From Dillenia suffruticosa (taxonomy: Eukaryota; Streptophyta; Magnoliopsida; Dilleniales; Dilleniaceae): a stretch of 64,000 bases of DNA. The notes beneath the pieces are model-generated. The model did not search any database and was not told where the DNA came from. It worked only from the letters and a program-made list of their open reading frames with translations. The stretch spans positions 37,078,261 to 37,142,260 of the forward strand of contig JAVTVX010000012.1 of the NCBI GenBank assembly GCA_033439265.1, read 5' to 3'. Position numbers and translations under genes: made by a program. The stretch's first letter is position 1, and every line of letters begins with the position of its first letter. This document shows positions 20,808 to 33,546 of this stretch, one piece after another.

Positions 20808-20875
20808 AGAAAAACGAGGAACCTGAAATTTCACAAACCTCAAACTCGAAAGTTCATATCTTTAAACATCAGACG

Positions 20876-23004
20876 ATGGTTTCTCTAGGAGATTCTCACT
20901 CTGCAACCCGATTTCCTAGTAGAACGAGAACCTTTTACTCCCCCCAATCTTCAATTTCATCATATGCAAGAGTTCAAAGCCAGAGAGCTTTAGGCCGGTC
21001 AATGCGAACCATCCGGTCCAACATCTTCCAAACCGAGACTGACCAATCCTGTTCCTTCCCCGGTTCACTCCCCCAAACCCAAAAAACGGAATTCGACTCC
21101 GAAAATCTAACGGATTCTGTCATCGACATGAAACTCGGTGAGCTCGCTAACAGCGGGAACAGCAACAAGTCCGTCAAGTTGCCGGCGTCGGAAACCGAAT
21201 TTCTCGATATATCTCAAGCTTTCTCCGATTTCTCTGCTTGCAGTAGCGATATATCAGGAGAGTTACAGCGGCTAGCTAGCTTACCGTCGCCGCGAAATGA
21301 TGGGATTGCCCCGCCGGAAGAGGCGGAGGCGGAGGCGGAGGCGGAGCACTGTGAAGTTGTTTTGATGAGAGAGAATTTCTCGACGGAGATCATCGAGAAT
21401 ATTTCTCCGGAAGATCTTCAACCGACCGTCAAGATTTGCATAGAGGGTTTACAGTCGAGCTTGGTGGCGGTAAAAAGATCGGCAGCGGCGAAATTGAGGT
21501 TTTTGGCGAAGAACAGATCGGATAATCGAGCTTTGATCGGAGAATCAGGGGCAGTTCATCCGTTGATTTCACTGTTAAGATGTTCTGATCCGTGGACACA
21601 AGAACACGCGGTAACTGCCCTTTTCAATTTATCTCTCCACGAATCAAACAAAACCCTCATAACAAGTTCGGGCGCAATCAAATCCCTAATTTACGTTCTC
21701 AAGACCGGAACAGAAACCTCGAAGCAGAATGCGGCTTGCGCTTTATTGAGTCTTTCATTAATCGAAGACAATAAGGTTTCAATCGGCGCTTGCGGGGCAA
21801 TTCCACCGTTGGTTTCGCTGTTAATTCATGGGTCTGTACGAGGAAAGAAGGATGCTTTGACAACGTTGTACAAATTATGTTCCACGAAGATGAATAAGGA
21901 GAGGGCGGTGAGCGCCGGCGCGGTGAAGCCCTTGGTGGAGATGGTGGCGGAGCAGGGGTCTGGATTGGCGGAGAAGGCGATGGTGGTGTTGAGCAGTTTG
22001 GCGGGAATTGTCGAAGGAAGAGAAGCCATTGTTGAAGAAGCTGGGATTCCTGTGCTTGTTGAAGCTATTGAAGATGGGTCTGTAAAAGGGAAGGAGTTTG
22101 CTGTGTTGAGCCTTTTGCAGCTTTGTGCTGATAGTGTTGGGAACAGAGGGTTGCTTGTTAGAGAAGGCGGAATTCCTCCTCTTGTTGCTCTCTCTCAGAC
22201 GGGTAGTGCTCGAGCAAAGCATAAGGTATTCATTTTCTTCGATGTCGATTGTTGTTGTTGTTTTGATCATACTCAGTTACTTTCATGGTTGTGATGATTT
22301 ACAATATGGTTGTCTTGAATTATTTTATAATTTTAATCCTTTTTCGTGACTTGTGATGAAAAACGTATTTTGAATGAAAGATTGGACCTTTTTCTACGTC
22401 AAATTATGGGCTTTTGGGTGTTAGGATTTCATGGCAGCCATGAACTAACCTGAAAATAGGAAAATGTTTTATTATTTTTTAGTGAAGTTATTGGAGATGG
22501 GAGTATTTGCATGTTCATGGCTAAATTGGGTTTTTGCTGAAGAGTGAGCATAGATTTTGGGTCATGTGTAACATGTATATGGGTTAAATTTGTTTATTGA
22601 TTAGAAAATTGGGAAATGCAAAGTAATTTTGGTTGACAAAAATGGATCTTTAGATATCATAATTTTCTTAGTTTTTGGAATTGCATGATTGTGACAGGAG
22701 AAGAGGAGTGTGAATTTTATGTCTTCTTCTCAAGTTCTCATGTATATTTTATGCATTGGACTTGGGACTGGACTTCGGAGTCATACTTGTGAATTGTTAT
22801 TGTGTGTCTTGGAATATTTGTTGTGCGGGGGTTTGTTTAATTTTTGGTGATTATGATGTGTACCTATTGTCATGTATGGTGTAGCTTCTGAGCATCTTCT
22901 ATCCTAAAAATGAATTCATTTCCGGGTCTTTTGTTTTCCAGGCCGAAACACTTCTTGGCTACTTGAGAGAACCAAGACAAGAGGCCTCCACTTCAAGTCC
23001 TTAA
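20876..23004 (+). CDS. ARM-repeat protein (U-box protein 4-like, without a U-box)
   Basis: There are two exons, 20876-22225 and 22942-23004 (TAA), joined at [14 protein letters not shown] with donor GTATT and acceptor TTTTCCAG, giving 470 aa. The start is ATG 20876 ([15 protein letters not shown]); the frame is open further upstream but with no ATG. Residues 1 to about 170 are a Ser-rich, probably disordered region. Tandem armadillo repeats follow to the end, with typical cores such as [62 protein letters not shown] and GIPPLVAL. No U-box precedes them, so it is probably a protein-binding scaffold like Arabidopsis At3g01400/At5g58680 rather than an E3 ligase. A hexanucleotide repeat (GCGGAG, about 21323-21345) encodes an AEAEAEAE run. 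Its upstream region lies next to a duplicated segment. Confidence 0.93.
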
Positions 23005-25892
23005 GAGAGGTAGACTTTTACATACTTAGGATGATGCTTGGCTGTTTGACTTGTGTATAGGGGGTGTGCTTTGATGGTTTGTACAGCCTGTTTGTTTGAA
23101 GAGTTATGGCTGAATGATGATGAAGGTGGTAGTACAGAAGATAGTGAGAAAGAGAAAGCTACTGACTTTAGATGTTTGTTGTTTGTCCACTTAGGTTTTG
23201 GTTTCACCTTTGTTTCTTCCCTTTTTTAAATAAATCTTCAGCTGTTACTGCTTTGTGGGTTTTGGGTTGCTGAAGGTTTGGATTTTGATCCTAAGGTTTT
23301 GTTTGGGTGATCCATATTCTATCTTATCTTAGAAATCTACTAATTGTCTACATTCGCTTGTTGATGATTGTGACTTTTTTTCTAAATAAAAGCTAATAAT
23401 AATATTTATATTTTTATAATTACTTTCCTTTTTTATGTCATTTAATGGTTCTCCTATCTTCTTTTATTCGTTTCCTGAGCAATTTTCATCATGATCCCTC
23501 TTGCATTTTCATCTTGAAGCTTTGACCTCTGGAAAGCGTGAGTTGTTACCACTTTGATAGGACTATAGTGATAGATTATTCCAAGAAGAATTGTTACAGC
23601 TTAAGTCAAACATTTCATGGCAGAAGAAAACTCTAGGGTGATCTCCAAAGGACAAAACAGGGAAAAAAAATGAACTTTTTGGGATGGTATTGATATATTG
23701 CTCATCAAAGATTCTTTATAATTTTCATAAGTATTTATTGTTACGAGGCTTGGCCGTTGAATCATTATTTAATAGTGATTAATAATTTTATTATCTCATT
23801 TTATAAGAAATAATAACCATTGTGATTCAATTGTTACTGATCCATGAATTCACAGGGTAGAAACTTCTTACCAAGACATCTCATAAGTATCACTCATAAC
23901 ACATCGTAATAAATTATGTGTTTTTGGGGGGGGGGGGGGCCGGGGGGGGGGTTTCCATATTATGGCATGGTAGGACCCTTAATCTGCAATTATTTGGTGT
24001 AAAGTGGTTGCTTCTGCTCTGCTCAAATCTTATTTACGTGAGAATTACATATAGGTCGACAAGCTGCCAACCCTACCACAGATTGTCTCTGTCACTTATA
24101 TAATATCTATATCTCTTTTTTCCTATTGCTTTATTCTTGTCGTTATTAGCACTTCATTAGCTGGCAGATCAGGTAAACCTTTGTCCCTCTTTATTTTGAA
24201 TTGAATTTTGATTGCTTCATACCCCAAAAAAATTGAGCATGCACATCCTCGCAAGGCTAAGTAAACACTAATAGACTGTCCAAGATGGGGAGTGTTTGTT
24301 TTGAGTTGGTAAACCCTCTTCTTTATTCAATTGTTGTTTGTGAGTATTAGGACTGGGGTTCATATGAAACAAGCATACTATGCAATTGCCGTTCCTTGAC
24401 TTATCTGGAAGCCTAGTGCGGGAAGCAAAATGATTTGAATATTTGGAGAGGAATCTTGATTTTTTTTTGGGGGGGGGGGCAGGGGTGTTTCAAAACTAGT
24501 TCTTATCGTGCTTGTGTCCGAGCTTCCCAAAGAGTCTCTCTCTCTCTCTCTCAAACCGGTTCGTGTTGTGACTTTACCAATTACATTTGCTTACACTGTT
24601 TATATTTTTTGAATTTCACTGTGATCTTAATCTATAATTTTCCTATTATATGATAAATTCTTTTGATCCAAAATAGTCTAGAGGTGGCCTAAAATAAATT
24701 TTTTTGCATTTTTAAACACGAAGGATTTTCTTCCTATGTTGAGCTGGGGACCTCTACTCCATTGCAGCCCAATCTGAAAGTACCAATTTCCCAATTTTCA
24801 CTTTCTTTGTCGTAATGATTCTTGCGGAGCAACCATGCATGTGGCTTATTTCAGTGCTTTATCTGCCACTTGGTTACCAAAGCTTTTTCTTCGCCAAATG
24901 TTCTCATAGGTCCCCGTATGCCAGTGATAAAGTTATATGCTATGAATGGTTAGTCACACTCGTAATTGTACATAACTTTTTTTTTATTTATTTTTTATAT
25001 TATATTGATCGGTATTTAAAATTATACTCAAATTAATCTGGGCAGAAATTTACATTGACCTATTTAGGGGTTTACCCTCCTAACATAGTTTGTTTCATAC
25101 CCAACTTGAGAGTTTAACTTGAAATCTTAATTAAGGGATTTAATATTATAATCTCATTAAATCAACCGACTGTTGTCACAGTACATAACATTTCCACTCT
25201 CACGTTGGTTGGGATTTTTGCACCAAAAAAAAAAAAATGTTGGTAAATTTTTAATTATGGGGTTAAAATATGAATAATTTTTATTTTAAATTATTTTCAA
25301 TTAAAAAAATTTGACAAACTATGATAGCACCATAAAGAGCGCTCAAATTTTATTGGTTAAAAATGGTTTGAAAGTGATACGATGCTAAAAAAGCCAGTCA
25401 AACCCTCTTGTTTAGAAATAATTTAAAAGTTACCTAAGAATGAATTAATTAAATTTTTATCCCCATTCTTTCACAAAATATAAATGTATGCGTGTTGGTG
25501 GTATTGCCCTTCTATTATTTTCCTTTGCCGATCATGCCCTAAATCCTTAGGAAATGAGATGTAATGTTCACCTAACTTGGGGTGAGAGAGAAAGAGGTCG
25601 TCCTTAATGAAAAAGTACTTTTAAATTCAAAATTGATTATTTGAAAATCATGTTCTCTTTGATTGAGAATTCTGAAGACAGGTACAATGGGTGGAAGCAA
25701 ATACTGAAAAAGAAATTTAATATTACACAGTTGAATATGATGAACAAATGGAACAAAAATGTGTCATAGCAGACCAAAATTGCTCTCTCATCTTATGAAG
25801 GTTGGTTTCAATATCCATAGTTGAATCATTGAAACCTGGAATTCCCCATAACTGAATTTCCTACGTATTTCAGAAACTTGAACTGAGCAAGC
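23005..25892. other. Spacer between the ARM-repeat and INT genes, with poly-G tracts
   Basis: The first few hundred bases are the probable 3' UTR of the ARM gene, since the downstream INT gene converges on it from the other strand. Two long G runs stand out, at 23927-23950 (with a CC interruption) and 24470-24479. A short CT run lies at 24535-24552. I found no other exon or domain. Confidence 0.55.
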
Positions 25893-27925
25893 TTAAAAAT
25901 CATTGAGCTTGTCGTCCTTGTTACCACCTTTGCCGCACGGTGACTTAGGTTTGTAGCCTCTCTCAAGCATTTTCTCAACCTCCTCGAAGGGCAGTCCTTT
26001 GGTTTCAGGCACAAAGAAGAAGATACCAATAAGTCCAAGCAATGAAAATCCTGCAAACAGAAGGAATGTGCCTGCGGAGCCAAGAGCCTCGGTGAGAGTC
26101 AAGAACGTCTCGCTGACAAGAAGATTGGAACACCAGTTGAAAACTGCAGCAATTCCTCCTCCGATTCCTCTGTATCTCAATGGGTAGATCTCAGAGTTGA
26201 CAATCCATGGCACGGTCCCCATTCCAGGTGAGTAGGAGACAATGTATGCACCGAGCAAAATGACTGCAAAGAATCCAACTTTGCTTGGGCACCCGTTAAT
26301 GTACCATGTACGGTGCTCTGATTTACATAGGCCTCTCATTTCATCGTTCTTAGCTAAGCATGCTCCAGGACCATACTGTTTCATAGGAGAAAACAACTTG
26401 GTATTAGTACAAACATTCCAACAAAAAACCTAGTATTGGTACGAACATTCCAATAATATTTATAGTACTACTTCAAATCAATAGATAGAATTCTACTTGA
26501 TTTGCAGAACTTGCACAGAATCCACATTCAGATTCAGCACTCAAGCAGGTCATGCAGTTCCACTTTGGGGCATCAGAGGCAGTCAAATAGCTCAAACAAG
26601 TGGAGTTGTAGCCGAAGTGTGTTGATTCGTAGTGGCTAATACCAGGGGCATTTGCAGAGGCCACGAAGAATACTGTTGACAAGGCCACAAGGCAAATGAT
26701 GATTCCAAACATGGATATGATCATAAGTCTTCTCCTTCCGTATCCATCAACAAAGGCCATGCTAATAATCGAACCAATGGCATTGAAACCAGAAGTGATA
26801 AGGGACAAAGCCAAAGCCGTCTGGTTTGAAGCAAATCCAGCGAATTGAACAATTGTGGGGCTGTAGTACATGACTGTGTTGATACCAACAAACTGCTGAG
26901 CAACTTGAACCGTGATACCTGCGTAGAGTCCAGCCCTGACAATCTTGTTGCTGCACGCGCTCTTTACTCTTGCAAATATGTTTTCTCCTGTGGCCATCTC
27001 GTCAGCCTTTTCAGCTTCGATAGACTCTTCCAAGACTTGCAACTCGGCCTCTAATTCACTGCCTGGATATATCTTCCCTAGGATGGCCTTCGCTTCCTCT
27101 TTTCTATTCTGTCAAACAAAAGACTAACCAATTGTTAGTAAATGACCAGTGTGAGACTGGAAAATAGGCAGTGAATACAAATTGAGTTTTTATTGAACCT
27201 GACTATATAACCATCTCGGAGACTCGGGAAGCCGCACCATAAAAATAAACTGAACCATAGCGGGAACACCAGCCACTCCAAGCATCCATCTCCATGTTCC
27301 TGGAGCCTGCAGAACAACAACATTATTTTATAAACATATGTAAGAAAATGCAAAAACTAAAAAAAAAAAGTCTTATAATTTGCCTTACATTAGTGAATGC
27401 TAGATTGACGAGGTATGACAAAAACTGGCCTGCTGTGATGAGCAATCCATTCATACTAACAAGGGCACCTCGAATTCTAGCAGGTGAGGCTTCCGAGATG
27501 TAAAGAGGAGCTGTCATGGAAGCCATGCCTACACCCCATCCAACAAATACTCGTCCTATAATGAGGACCCAGGGTGCGGGAGCTACGGCCATGACAATTG
27601 CACCTAGGAAGAAAACTACATCCGCAATCAGAATAGAAGGTTTTCGCCCAAACCTGTCGTTCATCCATCCACCAACTGCAGCGCCCACAATGGCTCCTGC
27701 CACAGCCATACTCACAATTGTTTCCTGCAGCCATGTCTTCCTCTCGACGTCTTCAAAGTCTTCCTTAATGTAAAGAAGAGCTCCAGATATGACTCCTGTG
27801 TCATAACCAAAGAGAAGACCACCAATGCCGGCTGCGAATGCCAGCTTCATTATGTATGGTGTTCTCCATGCCGTCCTCCAAAATTCTGTAAATTCACTTT
27901 TGTCTACAGGTACTCCTCCCTCCAT
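25893..27925 (-). CDS. Inositol transporter (INT4-like), H+/myo-inositol symporter
   Basis: There are four minus-strand exons: 27925-27389, 27306-27199, 27108-26497 and 26375-25893, all phase 0 with GT..AG junctions, giving 579 aa. The start is ATG 27925 ([12 protein letters not shown]); four further codons upstream are open but lack ATG. It is a major-facilitator sugar-porter-family protein with twelve expected helices. Family signatures are [19 protein letters not shown], the loop 2-3 motif [59 protein letters not shown] and VPETKG. The long extracellular loop between helices 9 and 10, with many Cys ([15 protein letters not shown] and a following GACLAKN), marks the plasma-membrane INT2/INT3/INT4 group. 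The N-terminus resembles INT4 most. The expected role is proton-coupled uptake of inositol. Confidence 0.94.
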
Positions 27926-29120
27926 TGCTATCAACAATTAAGATTTTAGAACTTACAAAATACCCTGGCTTCAAGCCTGTACCAGAAAAAAAAAAGGTGT
28001 TTAGTAATTAGACTAGTACTCGAAGTTGTCCTTAATTTCATCATCGTAGTATAAAATCAAACACTGGCCAACAACAAATCAACAGACAATTTCAATGCAG
28101 AGAGTTGTGTTCTTTAATGCAAGAATTATTGACAAACAGTACGTAAACTAAACCTCAATCAATTTGTCATATAATGTCTATCCCGTAGTCTCAGTGGACA
28201 AGAAATCACATGAACTAGAGAGGAATATGTTGATACTAAGAGAAAAACCTCTATCCAATTGCTATAAAAGGCCAACTAAAGTCCTGAAATCCTATTCCAA
28301 CTTGGATAATGATTTCATTATCAGACAAAAACTAATTCCTAATCATACCCAAAATCGATAACATGTTAAGGACCAATTCAAACTCAAACATTGGAAAAAA
28401 AGAAAACCCATATGAAAATTTTCACAAAAAGCATAGCAGGACACTTGAAACAAAAAAGGGAAATTGAGGTAATGATATTAGTACTGCCTTTGATACTCTT
28501 GAGTCGAGAAGAATTGTATTCGGAGGAAAATTTGAAACAAAATTAGTATTTTATTTCTTTTACTAGGTAATGTCTATTAGTTTTGATGCTCTCTCTCTCT
28601 CTCTCTTTCTCAGACGAATGGAGGGAACAGGCGCAGAGTGGGTTGGCATTAAGAATATCCTAAATTTGGAGTTATCCAATTGAAGTTTGAACGTTTCTAT
28701 ATGAGATGTGTCAGTCTAGTGGTCGAGTAGGGAATTCAATGATCGCTTGTTCCATATTACAACAAAATCCGATAATTACGTACATAATTCAAATTCAACC
28801 GATCCAAATTCTTTATTTTTTTTAATTAAAGAAAACGAATACTCAATTTAAAGTAAGAAACAAAATTCTATATCTATGGAATGCTGCGGAAGATGAATTC
28901 AATGAAAGTCGGGTCGGAGGAAAATCTTTCGTATCTTTATCCACCCTACAATATGCAGTCGAAAAAGTCAAAATAATTAATAATGTTTAAAGATTCTCGA
29001 CTATCCATTTTTTTTTTATTGCACAATAATGGAAATACCAACACCATGTTGGGATTAAAATCTCACTAAGGTAATTATCTAGGATTAAATTTAAATTGTA
29101 AAACCAACGAAAATTTCATC
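27926..29120. other. Upstream region of the INT gene
   Basis: The INT 5' UTR and promoter on the minus strand must begin here. A CT/GA tract at 28590-28611 could be part of the leader (reads GA on the minus strand). A stop-rich AT background follows. No other gene is recognised. Confidence 0.5.
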
Positions 29121-29290
29121 AAACAAGCATTAATTCGAGAAAATAATTCCTACCCATTTTGATATATGATGTGAAAATGCCATCAATCATTGAGGTTGAG
29201 AAAAAATCAAAAAAAGAAAAAGAAAAGAAATTCCCTAGACACAAATTCAACAAATGAGAGATAAGAGAATACACACACACCCGAAGAAGA
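29121..29290 (+). repeat. Local direct repeat, copy 1
   Basis: AAACAAGCATTAAT..TAATTCCTACCCATTTTGATA and the following purine-rich block recur at 29994-30140. In both copies a GGAATTGTTTAGAAAG-like string follows downstream (about 29414 and 30255), so the duplicated unit may be about 300 bp long. Confidence 0.7.
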
Positions 29291-29317
29291 GATACTCAAA
29301 CCAACATACCGATACAG

Positions 29318-29417
29318 AAAACTTCACTAAGTCGTCCACTGAATTATTTTCTCTTAATCCAACAGCAAAAACTTCACTAAATCGACCACCGAATTACTCT
29401 CTCTTCCCCTAAATCGA
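29318..29417 (+). repeat. 50-bp tandem duplication
   Basis: AAAACTTCACTAAGTCG at 29318 and AAAACTTCACTAAATCG at 29368 begin two adjacent units of 50 bp, both including a ..CCGAATTA or CTGAATTA string. Confidence 0.75.
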
Positions 29418-29462
29418 ATTGTTTAGAAAGAGGAGTGTAAGACCTGCTATTAAGTCTTCATA

Positions 29463-29468
<6 letters not shown>

Positions 29469-29523
<55 letters not shown>

Positions 29524-29527
29524 TACC
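29469..29527. repeat. (AT)n microsatellite
   Basis: Nearly uninterrupted TA dinucleotide tract of about 58 bp. Shorter AT tracts lie at 31722-31749 and 32503-32524. Confidence 0.93.
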
Positions 29528-29633
29528 CAACCCAATTAAAGGTTAAGGGGATTTAGCTTAGAATCCTAATGTGGAAATTTTTTATTTCAAATTTTCTTTT
29601 TTAAGGAATGTAAAAAATTAGTATAAATAAGGC

Positions 29634-29677
29634 AAATTCAATTGGATAATTCTAAGCCAAATTATCCAATTGAATTT
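29634..29677. repeat. Perfect inverted repeat, 18-bp arms and 8-nt loop
   Basis: AAATTCAATTGGATAATT (29634-29651) and its exact reverse complement AATTATCCAATTGAATTT (29660-29677) are separated by CTAAGCCA. The arms could pair perfectly as DNA cruciform or RNA hairpin. It may be the core of a decayed small inverted-repeat element. Confidence 0.85.
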
Positions 29678-29993
29678 ACGCTTTATTTTTTTATTTTTGG
29701 CTATGAATGGGATCGGAAAGAAATTTGCTTCTAAATGAAGTCATTGTCCGAATGTCACGACTGAAAGCGTGATACATACATCTGATAAGGAGGACCAAAG
29801 TTGATGCTTTATCTCTTTGCTTATAGTCTTTCATTTCAATATTCAACTTCAAACTTTTTTTTTTTTAACTATATCAAAAAGATTCAATAGGTTATGACCA
29901 ATTTTATGCACTTTTTGCCAAAACAAAATTAAAAAAAAATAAAAACCAGTTCACACAGTTTCATTGACTCAAAAATAAAAATAAAAATATCAT

Positions 29994-30140
29994 AAACAAG
30001 CATTAATAAGGAAAAATAATTTCTACCCATTTTGATACATGGTGTAAACAATGCATCGATGATCATTCAAGATGAAAAAGAAAATACCAAATATGATTTT
30101 TCAAACATATGTTCAACAACGGATAGATAAGAAAATATGA
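29994..30140 (+). repeat. Local direct repeat, copy 2
   Basis: Counterpart of 29121-29290. It has AAACAAGCATTAATAAGG..TTTCTACCCATTTTGATACA, the second half more diverged. Confidence 0.7.
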
Positions 30141-30472
30141 AAACAAAATTAAAATTTTAATCTTAACAACTCTAAAAACTTCACTCCAATTGCCCTTTGA
30201 AATACACACACACAAACACTCTTCTCTCTATCTCTCTCTCGACACACCCACACAATGGAATTGTTTAGAAAGAAATGTGAGCACGATACATGCTCATACG
30301 TCTCGACATAGACACACCCCAGTCGAGTTTAAATTAGGGAATATGGATTAGGAATGGGGTCCTGGTTTGAACAGCTTTAGGGTTTTAATTTTAATTTTAA
30401 TTCTTTTAAAAAATAATATTTTTATAAATGAACGAAAGTGACATTTGCGAAAAATTGCAGGAGATATTAAAT

Positions 30473-30645
30473 TTTTTTGGCTTGAGTGGTCTGACACTCT
30501 ACTCCTTAACCAGAGATCTCGATTTCAAACCTTGGGAATGACGAAAAAAAATTTGGGAAAGTCAACCTCTAAAATGAGCTCTATAGTGTTCAAATCGGAT
30601 TAGTTGGCAAATCCCAGACACCTATGGTAAATACAAAATAAAAAT
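30473..30645 (+). mobile_element. tRNA-like SINE candidate, copy B
   Basis: Head TTGAGTGGTCTGACACTC (box A-like) and GATTTCAAACC (box B-like) are followed by the family body: AATGACGAAAAAAAA, GGAAAGTCAACCTCTAAAAT, then GTTCAAATCGGATTAG and an A-rich end. This is the copy whose head looks most like a tRNA. No clear target duplication was found. Confidence 0.5.
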
Positions 30646-31718
30646 TTGAAGGAGATGAATATTGCAATGCAATGTATTTTTTTTTTTTTGTTATATAAAA
30701 ATTTGAATCTGGGATTATCAGATTGGAGAGAAGATTTTGTATCACTAAACTGTCCCATTGGGGGAGGCAACGCAATGTATGTAATATGGTAGTAATCTGT
30801 TGGAGAGAGGCCCATTAAATTTATCTATTTTTCTAATAAAATAAGAAAATTATGTTAATATTAGCTTTTATCTTCCCAAAGAAGAAAATTATGTTATTTT
30901 AAGAAACTATTATGGAAAAAAATTGCCCATTAGCTAAATTATGGTTGGGTACGGCTCTTTGTTTTTTTTTTTTAGAGATTCAATAAATAATTATTGAATT
31001 TAATTGAATTAGAGATTCTGTAGGGGTGGAACCAATAAATAAAATATGGGTAAATTCAAATCTAAGAATTAAATAAATAGCCTACAAAATATGGGTAAAT
31101 TCAAATTAGAGATGAGCAAAATAAATGCAAGAGGATTATTAATTTAAGAATTAAAGAAGATTAGTTGAAATACTCTTATCAATTGTCAGCTTGGTGACAC
31201 GGATTACAAATCTAGACTAAAAAATAAAGAGATTTAGTTCAATTGTATGAAAATAAAAATATAAAACTAAAAATAGATACAAAATGATATGAAAATAATA
31301 CTTTTTAACAATATAGAAAATAAAAATATTTGTAAATGCATAAATATAAAAAAAAACATAAAAATATTTATATAAATATTAATTATTTTATGAAAATAAT
31401 ATAATAGTCCTGTTTTATAATAAAAATTTAAAATGATTAAACGTATAATTATTAATTATAAGATAAATAATATAAAAAATATTAATTAATTAATTTAATA
31501 TAAAAAATATAACAATTTTTATATAAATATTAATTAATTTAATATTTATCCGTATTTTGAAAGCGAAAAATTTTAAGATTAAGAAGTTTTTGTATACAAG
31601 AGATGCGCGGGTAGACCGTTAAAAAAAATTAAAATAAAAAATTAGGGCAGCAAATACAAAGGAAAAAAAGTAGATGGGTTTGGGTCAAAAAGAAAGATTC
31701 ATTTTTTGTTGAGTAGAT

Positions 31719-31754
<36 letters not shown>

Positions 31755-33546
31755 TTTTTGATATATTACCGATTAATATTTAAAATCATAATTTTAATAA
31801 TTCGGTTTGATTATTATTGGATTCATTTTAGGAAGTAAATCTTTCAATTTACCTTTTTTTTATTTTTAAATTTTAAATTTTAAATTTTATTATGAACTAA
31901 TATTATTACCTATAAAGTGGTTGTATTTCCATAAATTTGAATCTAAAAAAATAGCCACAGCCAGGCATCAAAAAGCCTAAGCCTATATTGTGGCCTGGAG
32001 CTGTCCCAATGATGTTCAACGTTCTGCATTCGAGTAGCTCTGGCCATCATCTAATCGGAGGGACTTGCATTACAACCAAAAGTGGCCAATCATGCTAACC
32101 TGGCCTATTCTTTGTGTAGCTTTGCTGGTCTTTCATAAACTTGTAAACCTGATCGATTATGATCCACATGACATTTGCCCTTCGGATCTATGGAGATATT
32201 CCGATTCAAGTTGGTGTGCTCAGAAATACAACTATTATTAAACTCTCTTCCTTTTCACCTCTTAACAGTCTCATTGGTACGCCTTTTTTTCATTATATAT
32301 TTTTTTTATTATCATATTCGGAAACTCGATTAATTCGATTTAAATGATCGTGAATTCTAATTTAGGGACTGACCCTTTCGATGCTTAATTTTTTATTTTT
32401 AAAACTCAATTAAATTTCAATATCTATACTAAATTGCCATGACTCAATTCCAAGGATTTCAACGCCGATCTCTAACAAATAAGACGGAGGACCCTCCAAC
32501 AACTATATATATATATATATATATTTATTTTTATCTCTTAAACTTGATCCATCATCGAATATTTGGATTTTATTCTAATTAATCTTAACCGAGTTGTTAT
32601 CGGATTTTAATCGGGATGGAGCTCTCTTAATATCGTTTTCACCATTATTAGAACTCAAATCTTAATTTTTGATATAGGGTATTAATATTCTTTTCATTAA
32701 ACCAACAAAATGTTGGTCTCCAAAAGCTAAATCCCTTTCCTCTCTCAGGTACTTCCACCAAATGAAAGCTGATGGGGTTTGCGGTATCAAATAGAAACTT
32801 TAAGTTGTAGTGGGTTTTCGACCGGAGACTAGTTACTCTAAGCCCAATTCAAAAGGACCCATATGGGAGCCGCCCAATTCTATGAGTCATATAGTTTGGC
32901 CAACAAAGTTTTTCAAAGAGTAACCTAATACTTATAATCTCTTTCTCTTAATTTAAAAATCTCATATTCAAATTTTTGTGTAATAAAAGAGAAAAATAGT
33001 TTGGCCAACAAAATGAAATTTTGCTACCACCCAGATGGTTTTGCGACCGGAGGAGAAACCAATTTTGTAACAGCTTTGATACTTCAGCAAAAGAAATTAC
33101 TTTACAAAAGTATGGCCAACTCTTTAGTTGCAGAGTATATATGTTAAGTTCTTTGACATTTTAATAGAGTTGTGGTAACAGATTCGTTCTAATATTAGAA
33201 ATTACGGCTCAAATCGGACATTTTATAAAAAGAGATTTTCCTAATCACGATCCAAGGGTTGGTAATGCTCATTCCCTCCGGCTCCCTTTCTTGGAGAAAA
33301 GAAGAAAATAAAATGAAATTCTATCATTTTGTTCTTACGAACAAATGAGATGGTACAAGTTGCAGCTGGACTTTTTGGGGTTGGGTAAAGCTTTGGAGTT
33401 TGCTTCACATACATTGCATAGGCAAAGAACAATCAACTTCAAGTGGACCAAACAGCATATACAACATTAAATACCCCAAACCCCCCCCCCCCAAGGCTAA
33501 ACCTATGTCTACGAGTGTACATAGGACATGAAAAAATTAAAACCAT
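30646..33546. other. Spacer, AT-rich
   Basis: No exon series or domain was found. The stretch holds AT microsatellites and a block at 32550-32680 with AACTCAAATCTTAA and TAATCGGG-like motifs that may be a decayed minus-strand relative of the SINE-like family. A C run lies at 33481-33492. Confidence 0.5.

Noticed and set aside
29460..29530. Alternating AT tract as a replication origin or matrix attachment site
   Set aside because: It is a simple microsatellite; sequence alone does not support an origin or attachment function.
32440..32500. A tRNA-like string (GGATTTCAACGCCGATCTC) as a tRNA gene
   Set aside because: No acceptor stem or complete cloverleaf could be folded by eye. It may be a decayed SINE-like piece. 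No tRNA gene was supported anywhere in the window.
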